This document shows positions 44,734-56,473 of a stretch of 64,000 nt of DNA, in pieces. The notes beneath the pieces were generated by a model that was not told where the DNA came from, made no database searches, and was given only the letters and a program-made list of their open reading frames with translations. Both the position numbers and the translations under genes were made by a program. The DNA is from Erpobdella octoculata (taxonomy: Eukaryota > Annelida > Clitellata > Hirudinida > Erpobdellidae), in the NCBI GenBank assembly GCA_963978895.1, contig OZ022246.1, forward strand, positions 16,856,049-16,920,048, written 5' to 3'. Within the stretch, counting starts at the first letter, position 1; each line of letters begins with the position of its first letter.

Positions 44734-45180
44734 TTGCAAGCAAGTTTGGAATTTAAAAGGCGTCTAATTTATTATCGCACACAAAAATATGTTTCACGAG
44801 CCGGCTCTGATGATGAGGTATCAGAAACAGAACTCTTCCTAGGGATACCTAGGTTGAGAAATTGTTTAAAAGCAGCCACTGATATAGTATCTGGTTGGGT
44901 ATCTGTTGACGTTTTGAAATTCATCGTAGAATGGGATTTACAGAATCCCTTCCAAATCTTATCGTAGCACTTAATTTATTTTTGACAATTTGCTAATCTG
45001 TTACTTCGCGCAAGAGGAGCTTTAGTAAATTAATCGAAAAATACTTACTGTCAACAAGGAGTTAAACGAGGCTAAACAATCTTCCAATGTTAACGATCGA
45101 AGACGAAGCAACACAAAATATTAATTTTAAAAATGTGATTTCTGAGTTTGCAGCTGTCAAAGCTAGAAAGAAAAAATAAT
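44734..45180 (+). pseudogene. C-terminal hAT fragment, second copy
   Basis: VDVLKFIVEWDLQNPFQ followed in other frames by RSFSK-like remnants and LTIEDEATQNINF, then FAAVKARKKK-like text. This is the dimerisation end of the same hAT type. It duplicates the C-terminus found at 44510-44640, so two copies were joined. Confidence 0.5.
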
Positions 45181-46400
45181 ACTTGGAACATTTCGAAAGA
45201 AAATGTTTTTGCAAGTTCTTTCTAAATATGTTTAAGATATTTGTAATTAGGAGTTTTGTAATTTGTTGATCAATTATTTCAAATGTTTATTTAAGTTGTT
45301 GTATTAAAATCAGACTTCACGCTCACCTGCGTTTTCCTTTTACTGAATGTTGATTTTAACGGTTTTCGAGGGGTGACACCATCGATACCCGCCCCGGGTG
45401 TCACCCATCTATAGCCAAGTTTATCATCAACATTCTTGTGCACACTTAGTGTTGAAAACTTCCGGAAAGCTTTCGAATAATTTCCGGAAATTTGTGTCGG
45501 GAAAGTTTCCTCCAGTGAAAGTTTTCACTTGGTGGAAAATTGTCAAAAAATTATATTATTAAAATTTATTTGAATTTAATAGTCTTAAAATTACAGAAAA
45601 TGTTAGCGATAATGCACTTGAAAAAGAGTGTGGGATTCGTGTTTCTGTGTGGCAACTGGGGTTATTAAAAATTTGCATTCAACCTATTTCTGATGTCATG
45701 GTCATCACTGAGACAGAAAAAAACATAAAATTAATATGTGCTGCTCCAGAGGCACTGAAGCTCATTTATAGTAAAGTAGAGCAGGTATTTTGGTAATTGG
45801 CTGGTTTTTGTAGTGAAGAGGATGAATATTCAATCGCAATGAAATTTTACATTATATGAATTAAACTCGTGAAACCTGCTGTGAAAAAGTTTGCCGAGTT
45901 TGCAAAACCAATAAAGTATTATAAATAAACTTAATTTGTATGAAAAGTTTAACAAAAATAAAAAAATATTATTTTGCAGCTATAAGGCATCTTTTAAAAA
46001 CAAGTTCAAATTCAATTTACTTCGCAATCCAAAATTTTTATACTGTGAAACTTTATGGAAAGTTTCCCAGTTGAAGTTTCTGATGGGGAAATTTTTTGAC
46101 GTTTTACATCATTATGCACATTGTCCTTAACATTTCTATTTTCTTCAGCTACAAGAGCCATGCCGTCACTCGCAGTTTGTACACGCCCATCACGAATCGG
46201 ACCAACTGGTAATTTTGGTACGCCGATGTCCACAGCAGACAGCAGCCCCGTAAATGTGAAGGGTGTGATCGAATCTTTTTTGCTGTGACTTATGTTTTCT
46301 GTTAACTTGACACATGGAATTTTTAATATTTTGTTTGTATGCCCATTTTTTGACAATTTCGGCTCTTTCGGTGTTCTGTTTTTTTACTTTCCTCGTTTAA
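45181..46400. other. Unassigned AT-rich region
   Basis: A strong short hairpin GGGTGACACC ... GGTGTCACCC lies near 45374-45412. Around 45600-45780 a broken frame (ECGIRVSVWQLGLLKICIQP; LICAAPEALKLIYSKVEQVF) might be protein-derived, but I do not recognise it. No gene called. Confidence 0.3.
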
Positions 46401-46405
46401 CTTTT

Positions 46406-46600
46406 GACCCTAAGGATGACTGATAAAGTTAAAATGGTCCGTAGGTCTAACAATAAAAGTTTAACGAAAGCCATCAATCCCACACTATACAATTTGAGAA
46501 TATGCGGAAATGCATCTAACTGCTTGTTAAATCCCGGTTTACGCTGTAAGATAAGCAGACCTTCTTTAATTCTTAATAGTCTACTATTTTTTTGGCAATA
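46406..46600 (+). pseudogene. Penelope-like 5' ORF fragment with decayed hammerhead
   Basis: Plus strand: GACC, CUAAGGA (invariant G5 now A), U, remnant of stem II, AAAA where GAAA is expected, U-GGUCC-GU, A, GGUC (46406-46447). The overlapping frame stays open: MTDKVKMVRRSNNKSLTKA, close to MADIAETVRRSDNKSLMEK at 41214. Coding similarity is therefore retained better than the ribozyme core. Confidence 0.5.
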
Positions 46601-46623
46601 ACTTTAACATTGTCAACCAGAAC

Positions 46624-46863
46624 TCACGCTTCAAAGCACGTCCTTGAGTCACATTGAAATGCTCCAAGATGGCACCACTTTGTAGGTGCAATGTGAGGCG
46701 TCTTGACAAAGACGTAGTAGTCAATCCGATCCACCTTAAAATGTGGAATAGGACATTTGAATTGATACACCAGATGTGTCGACTTTAGTTTTTTTTTTCT
46801 CGGAAAGCAGTTATTGTAAATAATTATGTTTTGAGTTTTGTTATTTTTGTAATATATATTCAA
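46624..46863 (-). pseudogene. Penelope GIY-YIG start fragment
   Basis: Minus strand: NCFPRKKKLKSTHLVYQFKCPIP. The VYQFxCP block is the start of the GIY-YIG domain, as at 38044-38670. The YIG part is degraded (IDYYVFVKT). It faces the hammerhead fragment at 46406, so the two come from separate or rearranged copies. Confidence 0.5.
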
Positions 46864-47089
46864 TTTAACTGGGATATTTGAAACTGAAGTGACTTTTGTA
46901 GCCTGGTTAACTTCACTGTTAGTAGTTGTTGTTAATCAAAGTCTGCTTAATTCATTGTACCTCGGAATGAAATGAACTCCAATCTTTGATGAATTTATAA
47001 GCTCTGTTAAGGTAATTGTTTATATATATAGCGGAACAGTCACGGGAAGTGCACTTGGCGACATAACCAAGTACTCCGAAAATTGCTTG

Positions 47090-47372
47090 ACTTTGTCAAA
47101 AAGCGTGTAAGAAAGCAAAGACAAAAGGAATAAAGCAGAGAAAGAAAATCTACTTTTTGAGAGAAGACAATTTGAAGTTCCACAGGTTTAGATCTACAAG
47201 AGACTTTGAATGTGTGTTGGGTGCTGCCGACGATTGGTCGGTTTCAGCTGATTTGGATGGCGAAAAACAATTTCCAGAAACTATGAGATCTAGCGGTTTA
47301 AAGCCGGATATAATTATATATTATGACTTGAATTGACTTGGCTAAGACACTGCTCCTGATCGAACTCACTGT
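47090..47372 (+). pseudogene. R2/NeSL-like LINE endonuclease fragment
   Basis: Plus strand: RKKIYFLREDNLKFHRFRST, then AADDWSVSADLDGEKQFPET and GLKPDIIIYYDL match RRRIYFLRKG, ANDWRVSADLKTEKCFPG and RPDIVVFSS of the element at 6947-7852. It keeps the PD of the nuclease but ends before ELTVPWE. This is a third, opposite-strand remnant of that LINE family. Confidence 0.65.
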
Positions 47373-47375
47373 AAT

Positions 47376-47480
47376 CTAGTGTACAATGCCGGGGTTTTTG
47401 GAGGTTTTTCTCTCTCTTCCCGTTTCCTTCCTTGCTTGCTCTCCCGTTCCTGTTTGTTCTCCCGTTCCCGCTTGCTCTGG
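47376..47480 (-). mobile_element. Degenerate Helitron 3' end
   Basis: Minus strand: GAACGGGAGA-type units, CCTCCAAAAACCCCGGCATTG, then CTAG before a T-equivalent. Half of the hairpin is lost. It abuts the LINE fragment. Confidence 0.5.
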
Positions 47481-47880
47481 TAAAGTTTCACATAAACATA
47501 TAAAAAATAGTCTAATTTTGTTACAAATGTTATACCAGATTGATGCAAGAAAAATATTTGTCATAACTTTGGAGACTTTTAAAAACGGTAAGTAGTATAC
47601 CCTTCGAAACACTATTTACATCGCAATTGTAAATGATGAAGAACGCTGAGGTTATGAATGAAATAAATAAAAAAACAACAAAGTTAGTTTCTAATGCCTA
47701 TAAGTTTATTTTTAAAAAATTATTAGTTATAAGAAATTATTACAAATTTTAAAATTTACTGCTCGGGAACACTGAACGGTTTGCATAAAGTAATAAAATT
47801 ATAAATTATTAAATTAAGTTTAGTTTTTTAAATAAATAAATTGTAAATATAAAAAACACTCAGAAAGTAAATATAACACA
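47481..47880. other. No recognised gene
   Basis: AT-rich DNA with no repeat, coding or splice signal that I can support. Confidence 0.4.
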
Positions 47881-47884
47881 AAAT

Positions 47885-48006
47885 AATTTATTCGAGGCAA
47901 TGTCAAAAAAGATAGGGAGCGGTAGCGAGAAAAAGCGAAGAAGAAAAAAACAGCGAAACAAACAAGAAAGAAACAACGATAGGAAAACCATGAGTAACCC
48001 CGCTAG
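47885..48006 (+). mobile_element. Degenerate Helitron 3' end
   Basis: GGGAGCGGTAGCGAGAAAAA, then purine-rich text ending GAGTAACCCCGCTAG followed by T. The GC hairpin has decayed, but the final CCCCGCTAG matches 40346. Confidence 0.5.
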
Positions 48007-48236
48007 TCACTTTATATTACGTCTTCATTAGTTATTAAACCAGTAACACTATATATTTTTTATTTGTTCATTTTCAATATTTAACACGCTACGCGAATTC
48101 GACCCACTAATTCTCTTTAGAACTCGAAATTTCTCTTACACTTCTCTTTAAAACTGCATTTTTTTATATTTATTTAATGAATTTACATTACACATTCCTA
48201 TTTTAAATAAATTTTCTATATTAATTATCATAATGT

Positions 48237-50696
48237 TTGAACCGCGAACGTTTAGTCGGCTACCTTGCAGTAGTCTACTTCAAGCCAGTTATTGAGGGTC
48301 GTACCGTTGCCGTTTTTACAGACCACAAATCCCAGGTGAATGCATTCTATAGTCAAACTCCACAGAAGTCTGATCGCCAGCAACGCCACCTGTCCTATAT
48401 CTCGGAATACGTCTGCTTATTTGAGTACATGCGTGGTTCTGAAAATTTTGTGGCAGATGTACTTTCTCGTGCCGATACAGAGGAAACTACATGCTCGCTA
48501 GACTTGATGCTTCCAGCCTTGTCCACACTCAGTTACCGCACAGAAGGATGACGCCGAAATTGAAGAATATAAAAAAAGGTTGAAGTCTTATCGAAGACAC
48601 TTGTTGTGATGTGACATCACTCTTCCATATCCTCGACTTTTTGTGCCCCTGGAGCATCGTATGGCAATTTTCAAACAGTTGCAGCTTGTCGAACCCTGGT
48701 GTGAAAGGCTCTACACAACTGGTGACCGAACGATACTTTTGGCCCGACATGAAAAAACACATCAAAGAGTGGGTTCGAGAATGTATCAACTGCCAGAAAT
48801 CAAAAATCTTCATGCACAACAAAACTCAAATGCAGCATTTGGCAGCATATGCAGTTTCCAGCTTCCGATAGGTTCCAAACAGTTCACATAGATATTGTTG
48901 GACCCAGTGATTATTTCGTTAACGGTAATAGAAATTAAAACGATAATTATTAATTCTTGTTAACGAAAACTGAAACGAAAACTAGAATAGAAAGTCAAAA
49001 CGAAACTGAAATAAAAATAAAAATTAGTTAGTTAGAACAAAATAGAAATAAAAAAAAAATTTTTCGAAACGAAATAGAAATAGAAATAAAAATTAATTTT
49101 TTTTTGAAACGAAATAGAAATGAAATAAAAATTATTATTTTTTTAGAAACGAAATAGAAATAAAAAATAATTTGTTAAAACGAAATAAAAACAAAAAATA
49201 TTAAAAACAAAACAAAAATTAATTTCGCTTCTATGGTACTTCCTTTTAACATGCCTTTGTCGCTACGAGATTGTTTATTCCTTTTCTATTGTATTCGTGT
49301 TTTGGCTTGTCGTTATTTATTGAGTCAGAAATGTCGAAAGCTGGCGTTGGTTTGTCGAAAATGTTTGCTGGTCGTAATCGCAAAAGTTTAGTTTGGAATT
49401 ATTTTAAATATGATGTCACTACGAATAAAAGTGTTTGTCTAGCAAAAAAAGATAGTAACGTCGATGGTGCTATAAACCAGTGCGGTTTTCAACTGGCCGG
49501 TAAAAATCCAACGAACCTAAAGGTTAGTTAGGATATGGAAGACTTGGCAGAAGATGTGATACAGTTTTGCATTGCTCGACAGTCTATATATCCGCAACTT
49601 TCCCTCTTGGCTTTGGACATACTGGCAGCACCTGCTTCCCAGGCATATGTGGGAGGATTTTTTTCATTATGTGGCCTTTTGAGCGGAGGGAAGAGACATA
49701 GACCGAAAAAAAACTTAGAAATGAGTTTTTTTTAAAATTGAATAATCAGTTTCTCAATTGACTTGTGTTTAGTTAAAACTGCAAAATAGAGAGGTTACAA
49801 ACGAAACTGAAATTAAAACTAAAACTATTATAAATTGAAAACGAAACGGTAATAATAATTACTGATGCAAAACTAAACTGAAATTAAAATTATTGAAAAA
49901 TTCAAAACTATAACGAAACGGTAATAATAATTCCTGATGCAAAACTAAACTGAAATTAAAATTATTGAAAAATTCAAAACGAAAACGAAACGGTAATAAT
50001 AATTACTGATAATTACTGATTCAAAACTAAATTGAAATTAAAATTATTGAAAAATTCAAAACTAAAACGAAACTGTAATAATAATTCATGATGCCAAAAC
50101 TAAACTGAAACTGAAACTAAATTTATTTCTGAAACGAATTAATCACTGGTTGGACCCCTGAAGCCTTCTAAAAATACCCTTTCACCTTATCCATCCGAGA
50201 AGCAATATCTTATCACCATGATAGACCGAGCAATTCGATGGTTTGAGGTAGTGCCAGCTTCTAGCATTGCAGCTGAATCTGTTGCAGATGTCTTTCTGAC
50301 CGCCTGGGTTTATCGTTTTGGTGTTCCGCTTCATATTATAACGGACCGAGGACGTCAATTAGAATCCGATGAGTCATCTTTTTTCACCCTCAATCAAACA
50401 GTATGATCGAACAAATTCATCGCACACTAAAAAATGCTCTAAAGGCTCGGCCAGATGATTCGTTGATCGCGTTGCCCTCTGTTCTGCTGGTACTTTGTCT
50501 GCCAAATAAAAATGGTATTTGTCCTTTTACAGCTGTTACTGGCGCTTCGCCACACACATTTTTTTCTGCTTCCTCGACGCGCTCTGCGTTGAGGATGCCT
50601 GAGATAGTTTTGCGTTTACGCAGTGTATGTCGGACATTACATGATGTCACTTTGAATAATGGCGATTTTGTGTTTGTTCAGATTGATATATTTTGA
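48237..50696 (+). pseudogene. Ty3/gypsy pol: RNase H and integrase, split by a hAT
   Basis: RNase H (48237-48520): YFKPVIEGRTVAVFTDHKSQ, then KSDRQQRHLSYISEYV and NFVADVLSR. The integrase zinc-binding part follows (NPGVKGSTQLVTERYFWPDM; CINCQKSK); the usual HPG is NPG. A hAT interrupts at 48905. The integrase core resumes after it: SEKQYLITMIDRAIRWFEVV, FLTAWVYRFGVPLHIITDRG and, near 50403, MIEQIHRTLKNALKARPDD, with the catalytic D-D-E positions largely recognisable. Frameshifts near 48560-48640 and 50380, and the loss of gag and reverse transcriptase, make it inactive. No LTRs found. Confidence 0.8.
48905..50148 (+). mobile_element. hAT transposon nested in the Ty3 integrase
   Basis: GTTGGACC flanks both sides (48897-48904 and 50149-50156), an exact 8 bp target duplication. 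Ends are CAGTGATTATTTCGTTAAC and its inverse (...GAATTAATCACTG). Subterminal regions are built of AAACGAAACTGAAATTAAAA repeats. Two coding remnants survive: a BED finger (SLVWNYFKYDVTTNKSVCL; CGFQLAGKNPTNLK) at 49271-49531 and the C-terminal dimerisation block (YPQLSLLALDILAAPASQAY; SLCGLLSGGKR) at 49535-49735. The catalytic middle is deleted, so it is a non-autonomous derivative. Confidence 0.9.
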
Positions 50697-50699
50697 GCA

Positions 50700-51240
50700 A
50701 TAGAAAACCTAATGACCAAAATCATAAAGAGAATGACAATGATGATGGTGGTTACAATGATGATGATTTTGATAAATTGAAAAAAAAAATAATGGCTGTA
50801 ATTGATGACTTTGCTCTGTTAAATATAATGGCAATATTAACAATGGAAAAGATGATGGAAACACCAAACGCGATGACAATGGTTTCACGCGTATAAGCAT
50901 AAACATCTTGAGAAAATAGAGAAAAAGAACCAAAGCTGTGCAATCCCGATGAAATTTCATTAAAATAATTCTTTGTTCGGATGGCAGAAATGTTCCTAAA
51001 TGTGAAAATGCAAGCCGCAATTCTTTTCATTAAAAAAACATTAAAGCTGCTTGGTGAATTGCTATGGTTCATGAGTCTCATCTTTCAATTATAAAACCAA
51101 ACCAAGTTAGGCGGAGAAAAAATAGATGAAAAGAGAAGATTAAAATTTATATTCTTGTAACACAATAACCGTTCGTTAAAGTAATTAGTGAAATGACATA
51201 TTTCAATTTCTATCATTTTTCATCCATTTATCCCTATCAG
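50700..51240. other. No gene assigned
   Basis: An imperfect GATGATGGTGG-type stretch near 50745-50770 is followed by AT-rich sequence. Minus-strand frames are open for about 100 codons (50709-51081) but resemble nothing. The TRPV exon after 51256 is better placed at 30958, so I found no need for an exon here. Confidence 0.35.
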
Positions 51241-51255
51241 CATAAAATTAATTAC

Positions 51256-51372
51256 TTGTCGAAGCCATTCCCTTTGAGATTGATTGACGGAATCATAGGT
51301 GTGTCCCATCATAGCAATCAACATGTTGATTAACATTAGAGCCACAAGGATCATGTACACAACAAAAATAAC
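51256..51372 (-). CDS. TRPV channel exon: S6
   Basis: 39 codons between acceptor TTATAG and donor GTAATT, phase 0 at both ends. The translation VIFVVYMILVALMLINMLIA with MMGHTYDSV and REWLRQ is the S6 gate helix and TRP-box approach of Nanchung/OCR-type TRPV subunits (LLNMLIAMMG is near-invariant in TRPV). It follows [11 protein letters not shown] from 62612, 11.2 kb upstream, and precedes WAKIILVVEQ at 30958. Confidence 0.9.
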
Positions 51373-51559
51373 CTATAATGGAATCAAAGTTTCATCAGCA
51401 AAGCTAATTTGTTTACAAGGGTAAGTTCGAAACTAATTCATATTGTACAATTTACAAACGGGAACGTCATTTTGGCAATTCCTTGGGAGAGGGGCCGAAC
51501 TTTAAAAAAAGTTCTTTATGTAAAAACAACAAACATAAAATAGCTGATGACCTAGAGCG

Positions 51560-52270
51560 GACAGACCATCGGTGGCGGACGACTGCCTGAAAGAAATTCT
51601 AGTGGAGGTGATGGACTGGCTCTGCACAAAACTGGCACAAATTAACGAGAAGATGATATTGTCTATCACCAAACAGCTAAATGATAATTTCAGCAAGTCC
51701 ACAGAGTTTATGGTCCAGACTTTCCGAAACAGGATTGTTCAGGTGACAAAATCCTTGTCTGAGGGTTTTCAGAGTGCCCTATCTCCTCTAATATTAAGAT
51801 TAGATGCTTTGGAAACAAAGATGCAATCCAAGTCACAAGTCGAAGCTGAATCCAACACAAAAGAAACGGCTAAGGTAGCTACAAAGAACCTCCTTGAATT
51901 TAAAAGAGAGAGAGAGAGAGAGGAGATTCAGCGCAGGCCAAAAAAATGTTATTGTCAACGGACTGTCAACCAGACCCGACGGAAAAGAAGCGGCAGTTTT
52001 TGAAGAGTTCTGTGAAAATAACTTATCGGTAAATCCCAAGGTTGTGAGAGCGAGGCGTCTGGTAAAAGACAGTAACAATCTGAATGCCAAACTTTGTGTG
52101 ACGCTGGAGAGTCCAGAGGCTGTGCGGGATGTGATTTTATCATCAAGATTACTTCATACCTCGCCAAATGCTGACATCCGAAAAGTCTATCTGAACCATG
52201 GCCTGACCCGGGCTCAGGCTGAGTTGGCGTACAATCGGAGAGTCGCCAAACGTTCAGGACTGGAGGTACA
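51560..52270 (+). pseudogene. CR1-like LINE, ORF1
   Basis: The coiled-coil N-terminus (MADDCLKEILVEVMDWLC ...; RLDALETKMQSKSQ) lies at 51572-51900. After a frameshift an RRM-like/nucleic-acid-binding part (NVIVNGLSTRPDGKEAAVFE; VVRARRLVKDSNNLNAKLCV; YNRRVAKRSGLEVHDK) runs to about 52270. This is the usual ORF1 layout of CR1/Jockey-group elements. It starts about 190 bases from the TRPV S6 exon. Confidence 0.65.
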
Positions 52271-52279
52271 TGACAAACG

Positions 52280-54860
52280 ATGTTTTTCTGTGATGGTCCG
52301 CTGGCAAACAATTTTGAAGATTGTAAAGATAAGTTTAAAGAAGTATCTCTCGTTTTAAGTTCTGATGATTCTGATATTTTCTGTTGTGACAAAATAAGGC
52401 TGGAAAAAAACAATTCAAATTTAACCATCCCTCGAGTGACTACAGAGAAGTCTATTGGGAATGGTCTACGTGTTGCACAAACTAATATACGAAGCATTAA
52501 TAACAAAATAACTGAGCTACACCTATTCATACAAAACTACGATCAAAACTATGATATTATGTGCTTGACCGAAACTTGGTTATCCAGTAATATGCCGAGT
52601 AGTTTGTTCTTACAGCAACATTTTTCTGCGGTGCAATGGGACAGGCCGTCACGAGGTGGTGGTGATGGACTTATTATTACAAACTCTATCTCCTACCGTC
52701 AACTCCTCACACCTCCTGATTATTCTCAGATTGAAATAATCGGTGTCGAGATAAAGTCAAATTCAGTTAACCACCGTGGTTGTTGGGTACTACCGAAATG
52801 GTGGTTTCGACTCTGCTGCCCATTTATACGCTAGATTAAGCGTCTCCTGCTTGGGACGTTTCTGTTCGGATAACCACAAAATCTGCCTAATGGGTTACTC
52901 CAATCAGCCCGATCTTGACTGGGAATTTAATTCAGACCCTGAATTCTATAGAATATTCATGGATTTTTTCAATGATTTTTGTCTTCACCAATTTGTAAAA
53001 TTACCTACTCGAGGAAGCAATGTTCTTGATTTTATTCTAGCAAATGATCCTCTACTGGTCTCAGAAATTGATATAACCTTACTCCTTGTCACATCTGAGC
53101 ACAACATGATAACTTTCCACCTTAACAACGTAAAACCACAGCTGTCTGCAACATCCCAAGGATATTTTGACTTCAACAAGGCGGACTATAATAGTCTAAA
53201 CAACTACTTTTCTTCAATTGACTGGAATCAGATATTTTAATTCTGTTTCTCGACTGAAGAGTGCTGGTCAGTGTTCTGTGCTTATATTGATGTGTTCCCT
53301 TTGTTAAGAATCGTTTCCTAAACAACAAAGCCACCAAAGAAATTATGTTGCAGAAAAGGCCGTACCGGACTAAACTCAGATTATGGAGAGAATGGAAATC
53401 TAACTTGGATCCCCACATAAAAGCAAAATACATAAAATTTTTTAAAGATTGCATGACACACTTGCCATAAATCGTGCCAATTACGAAAGATATCTTATTG
53501 GAAAAAGGAACCTTGGAAGTTTCTACAATTACGTCAATCGAAAGTTTTTCCGGTATTCTTCGATCGGTGACTGAAAGCGACATGACGGGAGCTTGACTTC
53601 CGATTCTTCCGAAATATCCAAAGTTTTCAACACATATTTTTCTAGTATTTTTACAACTCATAATGGAATCTCCCACTGTCTTCCCACTCGATCTTCAACG
53701 ATCTTGGAGAAGTGGGGTCCCGCAAGAAAGCGTCCTCGGCCCAACATTATTCCTAATATATATAAATGACATTGTAGATACAATACCGCCAAATAACACA
53801 TCAATCAAGCTTTTTGCTAATGACATTAAACTATACAAATCTTCCAAGCTAGTAAACTAAGACCTTCAGGATAGCATCAATACACTAACTACAAGGAGTA
53901 AAAGATGGCAGCTTAACCTGGCCACATACAAGTGTTTTGTCTGCTCTATCAAGTCTTCTTCCAGAAATAAAACTACTCCAACTCAGTACTCTATTGATAA
54001 CACACCACTCAAACTACTCTGCCAAGTAAAAGATCTTGGTGTTATTATTGACTCTGAACTCAAATTCAGATCTCATATTGATAATATCTCTCATCAAGCG
54101 TCAGTTCGTTCTCGGCTAACCCTCAAATCATTCGCTTCTCGAGACAAAGATCTTCTAACCATGGCTTTTTGTGTTTACACGAGACCGCTGTTGGAGTATT
54201 GTTCGCAAGTATGGAACCCGCATCACAAGTACTTGGTCGACCGGGTTGAGAGAGTTCAGAGACGGTTCACTAAAGCCATTCCATCAGTCAGGCATCAACA
54301 GTACTGCGACCGCTTGAAAGCGCTTAAAATCCAGTCCCTTGAGCACCGACGACTCATAGCCGATCTCTGTTTATGTTACAATATGTCAATAACCTAGTAT
54401 CTACTGAATTGAAAAATCACCTACTCGTCTTCAACTATTCATCTACTCGAGGCCATCATCTCAAACTACGTTCCCAATTAATTCTATCGAACTTGTCTAA
54501 ATTCTTTTTTACTAACGCGTTGTAAAAGTCTGGAACTCACTGCCTATAGATATTGTTTCGTCCACAACTTATAGCCGATTTTTTGTTTAATATCTGTCCA
54601 TGATCTATCGTCTTTTCTATTATATAAATGACTATTAAAATGCAGAATTCATAGCCGATGTCTCATTTCTCATCATTAACCAATTCCTTGTCACCATTTA
54701 TGTTCCTAAAATGTTTATTTCATGTAGCTCACATTTTCTGTTGTTCATCAGCGTATTTACTGTTTTGTTCTGCCAATTTTCTGTTTTCTCACCGACCCCT
54801 TTATGTATTATCTGTATGTCTGTGCTTTTCGTTACCGATCGGGTAAGTGGCTATTGTTTT
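52280..54860 (+). pseudogene. CR1-like LINE, ORF2 (APE endonuclease and reverse transcriptase)
   Basis: Endonuclease: LRVAQTNIRSINNKITELH, DIMCLTETWLSS and GGGDGLIITNS (52450-52690), then LMGYSNQPDLDWEF and TSEHNMITFHL (to 53240). Reverse transcriptase: SGVPQESVLGPTLFLIYIND followed by KLFANDIKLY. The catalytic FADD is FAND here, so one metal-binding Asp is lost. The C-terminus has YCSQVWNPHHKYLVDRVERV and LKIQSLEHRRLIADL, typical of CR1. Frameshifts lie near 52790, 53240, 53660 and 53860. The 3' end is an AATAAATAAATA tail at 54870-54900, as in CR1-type short-repeat tails. Confidence 0.8.
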
Positions 54861-54900
54861 CCGTTCGAGATCAATAAATAAATAAATAAAATAAAATAAA

Positions 54901-55534
54901 TATAGCATCTAAAATACCAACCCATTTGCATAACAATATGCGTTTGGGCCTAAGTGTTCAGTGCAGTATTCAACTCTTAAGAATGCATTTCAGTATTTTA
55001 ATATTGGTGCAAATTTATTAATGAAACAAAGCTTAAAAGTATTTGAAACATGTTTAAACACACATACACGCATGAAATAGTAATTAGTATCCATTAGGCA
55101 AGTCAGGTTTGCATAACAATTTTATCTAATTTTCTTTCTTTTTTTGCTGCAATTTTCATTTTTCTCATTCAATTCTTTCACATAAGTTTTTGATATGCAG
55201 TTGAAAAACTTGGAACTTAAGATTATGATAAGCTGCACACACGTTTTTTTCTATTAAAAAAGAATCATACACTCTGTCAACTATTTTTTTAAAAAGTTCT
55301 TTATGATTTGTAGGTGATATAAATAGCTTTAAGATACTTTCTGATTTTTTCAAGGCATCAAATACTTTCCAGTTTTGCAAACAAACTGAAAAAGTATATT
55401 CTGAAAGTATTAACAGACCTCCTCGATTGATATCATTGAAATATACATCTAGTCATTGCAAATTCAACTCATCCAAGTTATACAAATCCTCAACAACATG
55501 AAGTTCTTAGCAGTATTGGAATTATAAATATTTG
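54901..55534. other. No recognised gene
   Basis: AT-rich DNA. A 71-codon minus-strand frame (55165-55380) has an amphipathic Lys/Leu pattern but no similarity that I recognise. Confidence 0.35.
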
Positions 55535-55915
55535 CGTTACTTGTGGTGACAAGTTAGTCATCCTATTTGTAGGCTCTTGAAACATTTCAACGCAGTGTTT
55601 CACTTCGAAAAAAAAATACCTATCTGGCAGCAGACTAGCTGTCGAGTCGAGCCGAAGTAAGGAGTTCTGAGCCTATCATAGTCGTAGTCTAATGTTAAGT
55701 AGCTCCGAAAGACTGGGACTTCTAGCCATTATTTTATGGTGATGGTCGGTGGCTCAGTTGGTAACAGCGCTTCCATTCAGGCGAAGCGGTGTTGCCGTAG
55801 ACCCGTGGGTTCGATTCCTAGTAGAGTTTTATAAATATTCGCGTTACTTGTGGTGAGAGTTAGTCATCCTATTTGTAGGCTCTTGAAACATTTCAACGCA
55901 ATGTTTCACTTCGCA
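55535..55915 (+). mobile_element. tRNA-derived SINE, family of 229-688
   Basis: The body of one unit (hairpin near 55575-55600) is followed by a head with A box TGGCTCAGTTGG (55750-55761) and B box GGTTCGATTCC (55808-55818), then a second body (hairpin GAAACATT-TCAACGC-AATGTTTC near 55880) and a TA tail. The order shows that the head lies 5' and the hairpin body 3'. It is again a head-to-tail chain, here in the opposite orientation to the copies at either end of the window. Confidence 0.82.
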
Positions 55916-55939
55916 AAATATATATATATATATATATAT

Positions 55940-56396
55940 ATGTGTCCCGTCCATGGATCCCCATCACGTGATAACTCCAGTCTGGAAAGTGCGCGTAGCC
56001 GCGGCGTTGGTGACTTGTCGGACGACCGTCTTCCCGTGGAGTCCGTGTCTTCTTTCCAGCTATTTGCTCGACTCATCAATAACGTTAATATAACAATACG
56101 ACGCGGTAGACGGACCTAGCCTGATTGCGCACACCTGACAACAATTACCTAGCGCATAGTTGTGTAAATACCCGCGCTGCGGCCACTATCGCCTTGTTTT
56201 CGTTTTGTTTACAATTATTTTCCGCTTCGGTTTTTACTAATCTTGTACGTTAGTTACCTACCTTTTATATCTTGCTTTCCACTTTCCATACGTTGTTTTT
56301 CTATTTCAGTTTTCATTAATGCTTATTCTCGTCGTTTTATAGTTTCATTCTATTTTCGCATTATAGTAAATACATTTTAACTTCGTAATTTAAAGC
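55940..56396 (+). other. Probable Penelope 5' leader
   Basis: GC-richer DNA (CGCGTAGCCGCGGCGTTGG; CTGCGGCCACTATCGCC) leads into the hammerhead-like motif at 56397. Position and orientation fit the 5' untranslated or promoter region of a Penelope copy. No ORF. Confidence 0.35.
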
Positions 56397-56434
56397 GCTC
56401 CGAAGATGCTTTTCTGCGAAACCGATCGGTCAGC
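56397..56434 (+). ncRNA. Hammerhead-like motif with core change
   Basis: Plus strand: stem I GCU / AGC, core CCGAAGA (position U4 is C), U, stem II GC-UUUUCU-GC, GAA, AC-CGAUCG-GU, cleavage-site C. The architecture is shared with the other copies, but the U4 substitution and 2 bp stem II suggest loss of activity. The ATG at 56406 is again embedded (MLFCETDRSALVFN). Confidence 0.4.
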
Positions 56435-56473
56435 CCTCGTTTTTAATAAATCTATTTAAAAAGCGGAGTTATC

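Noticed and set aside
45374..45412. Transcription terminator or riboswitch hairpin
   Set aside because: GGGTGACACC/GGTGTCACCC is a good hairpin but sits in transposon debris of a eukaryote with no gene next to it; no function can be supported.
50709..51081. TRPV exon between S6 and the C-terminus
   Set aside because: Open frames follow a possible acceptor, but none gives the conserved W-A-x-I-x-L-V-V-E segment. The exon at 30958-30833 does so with exact phase.
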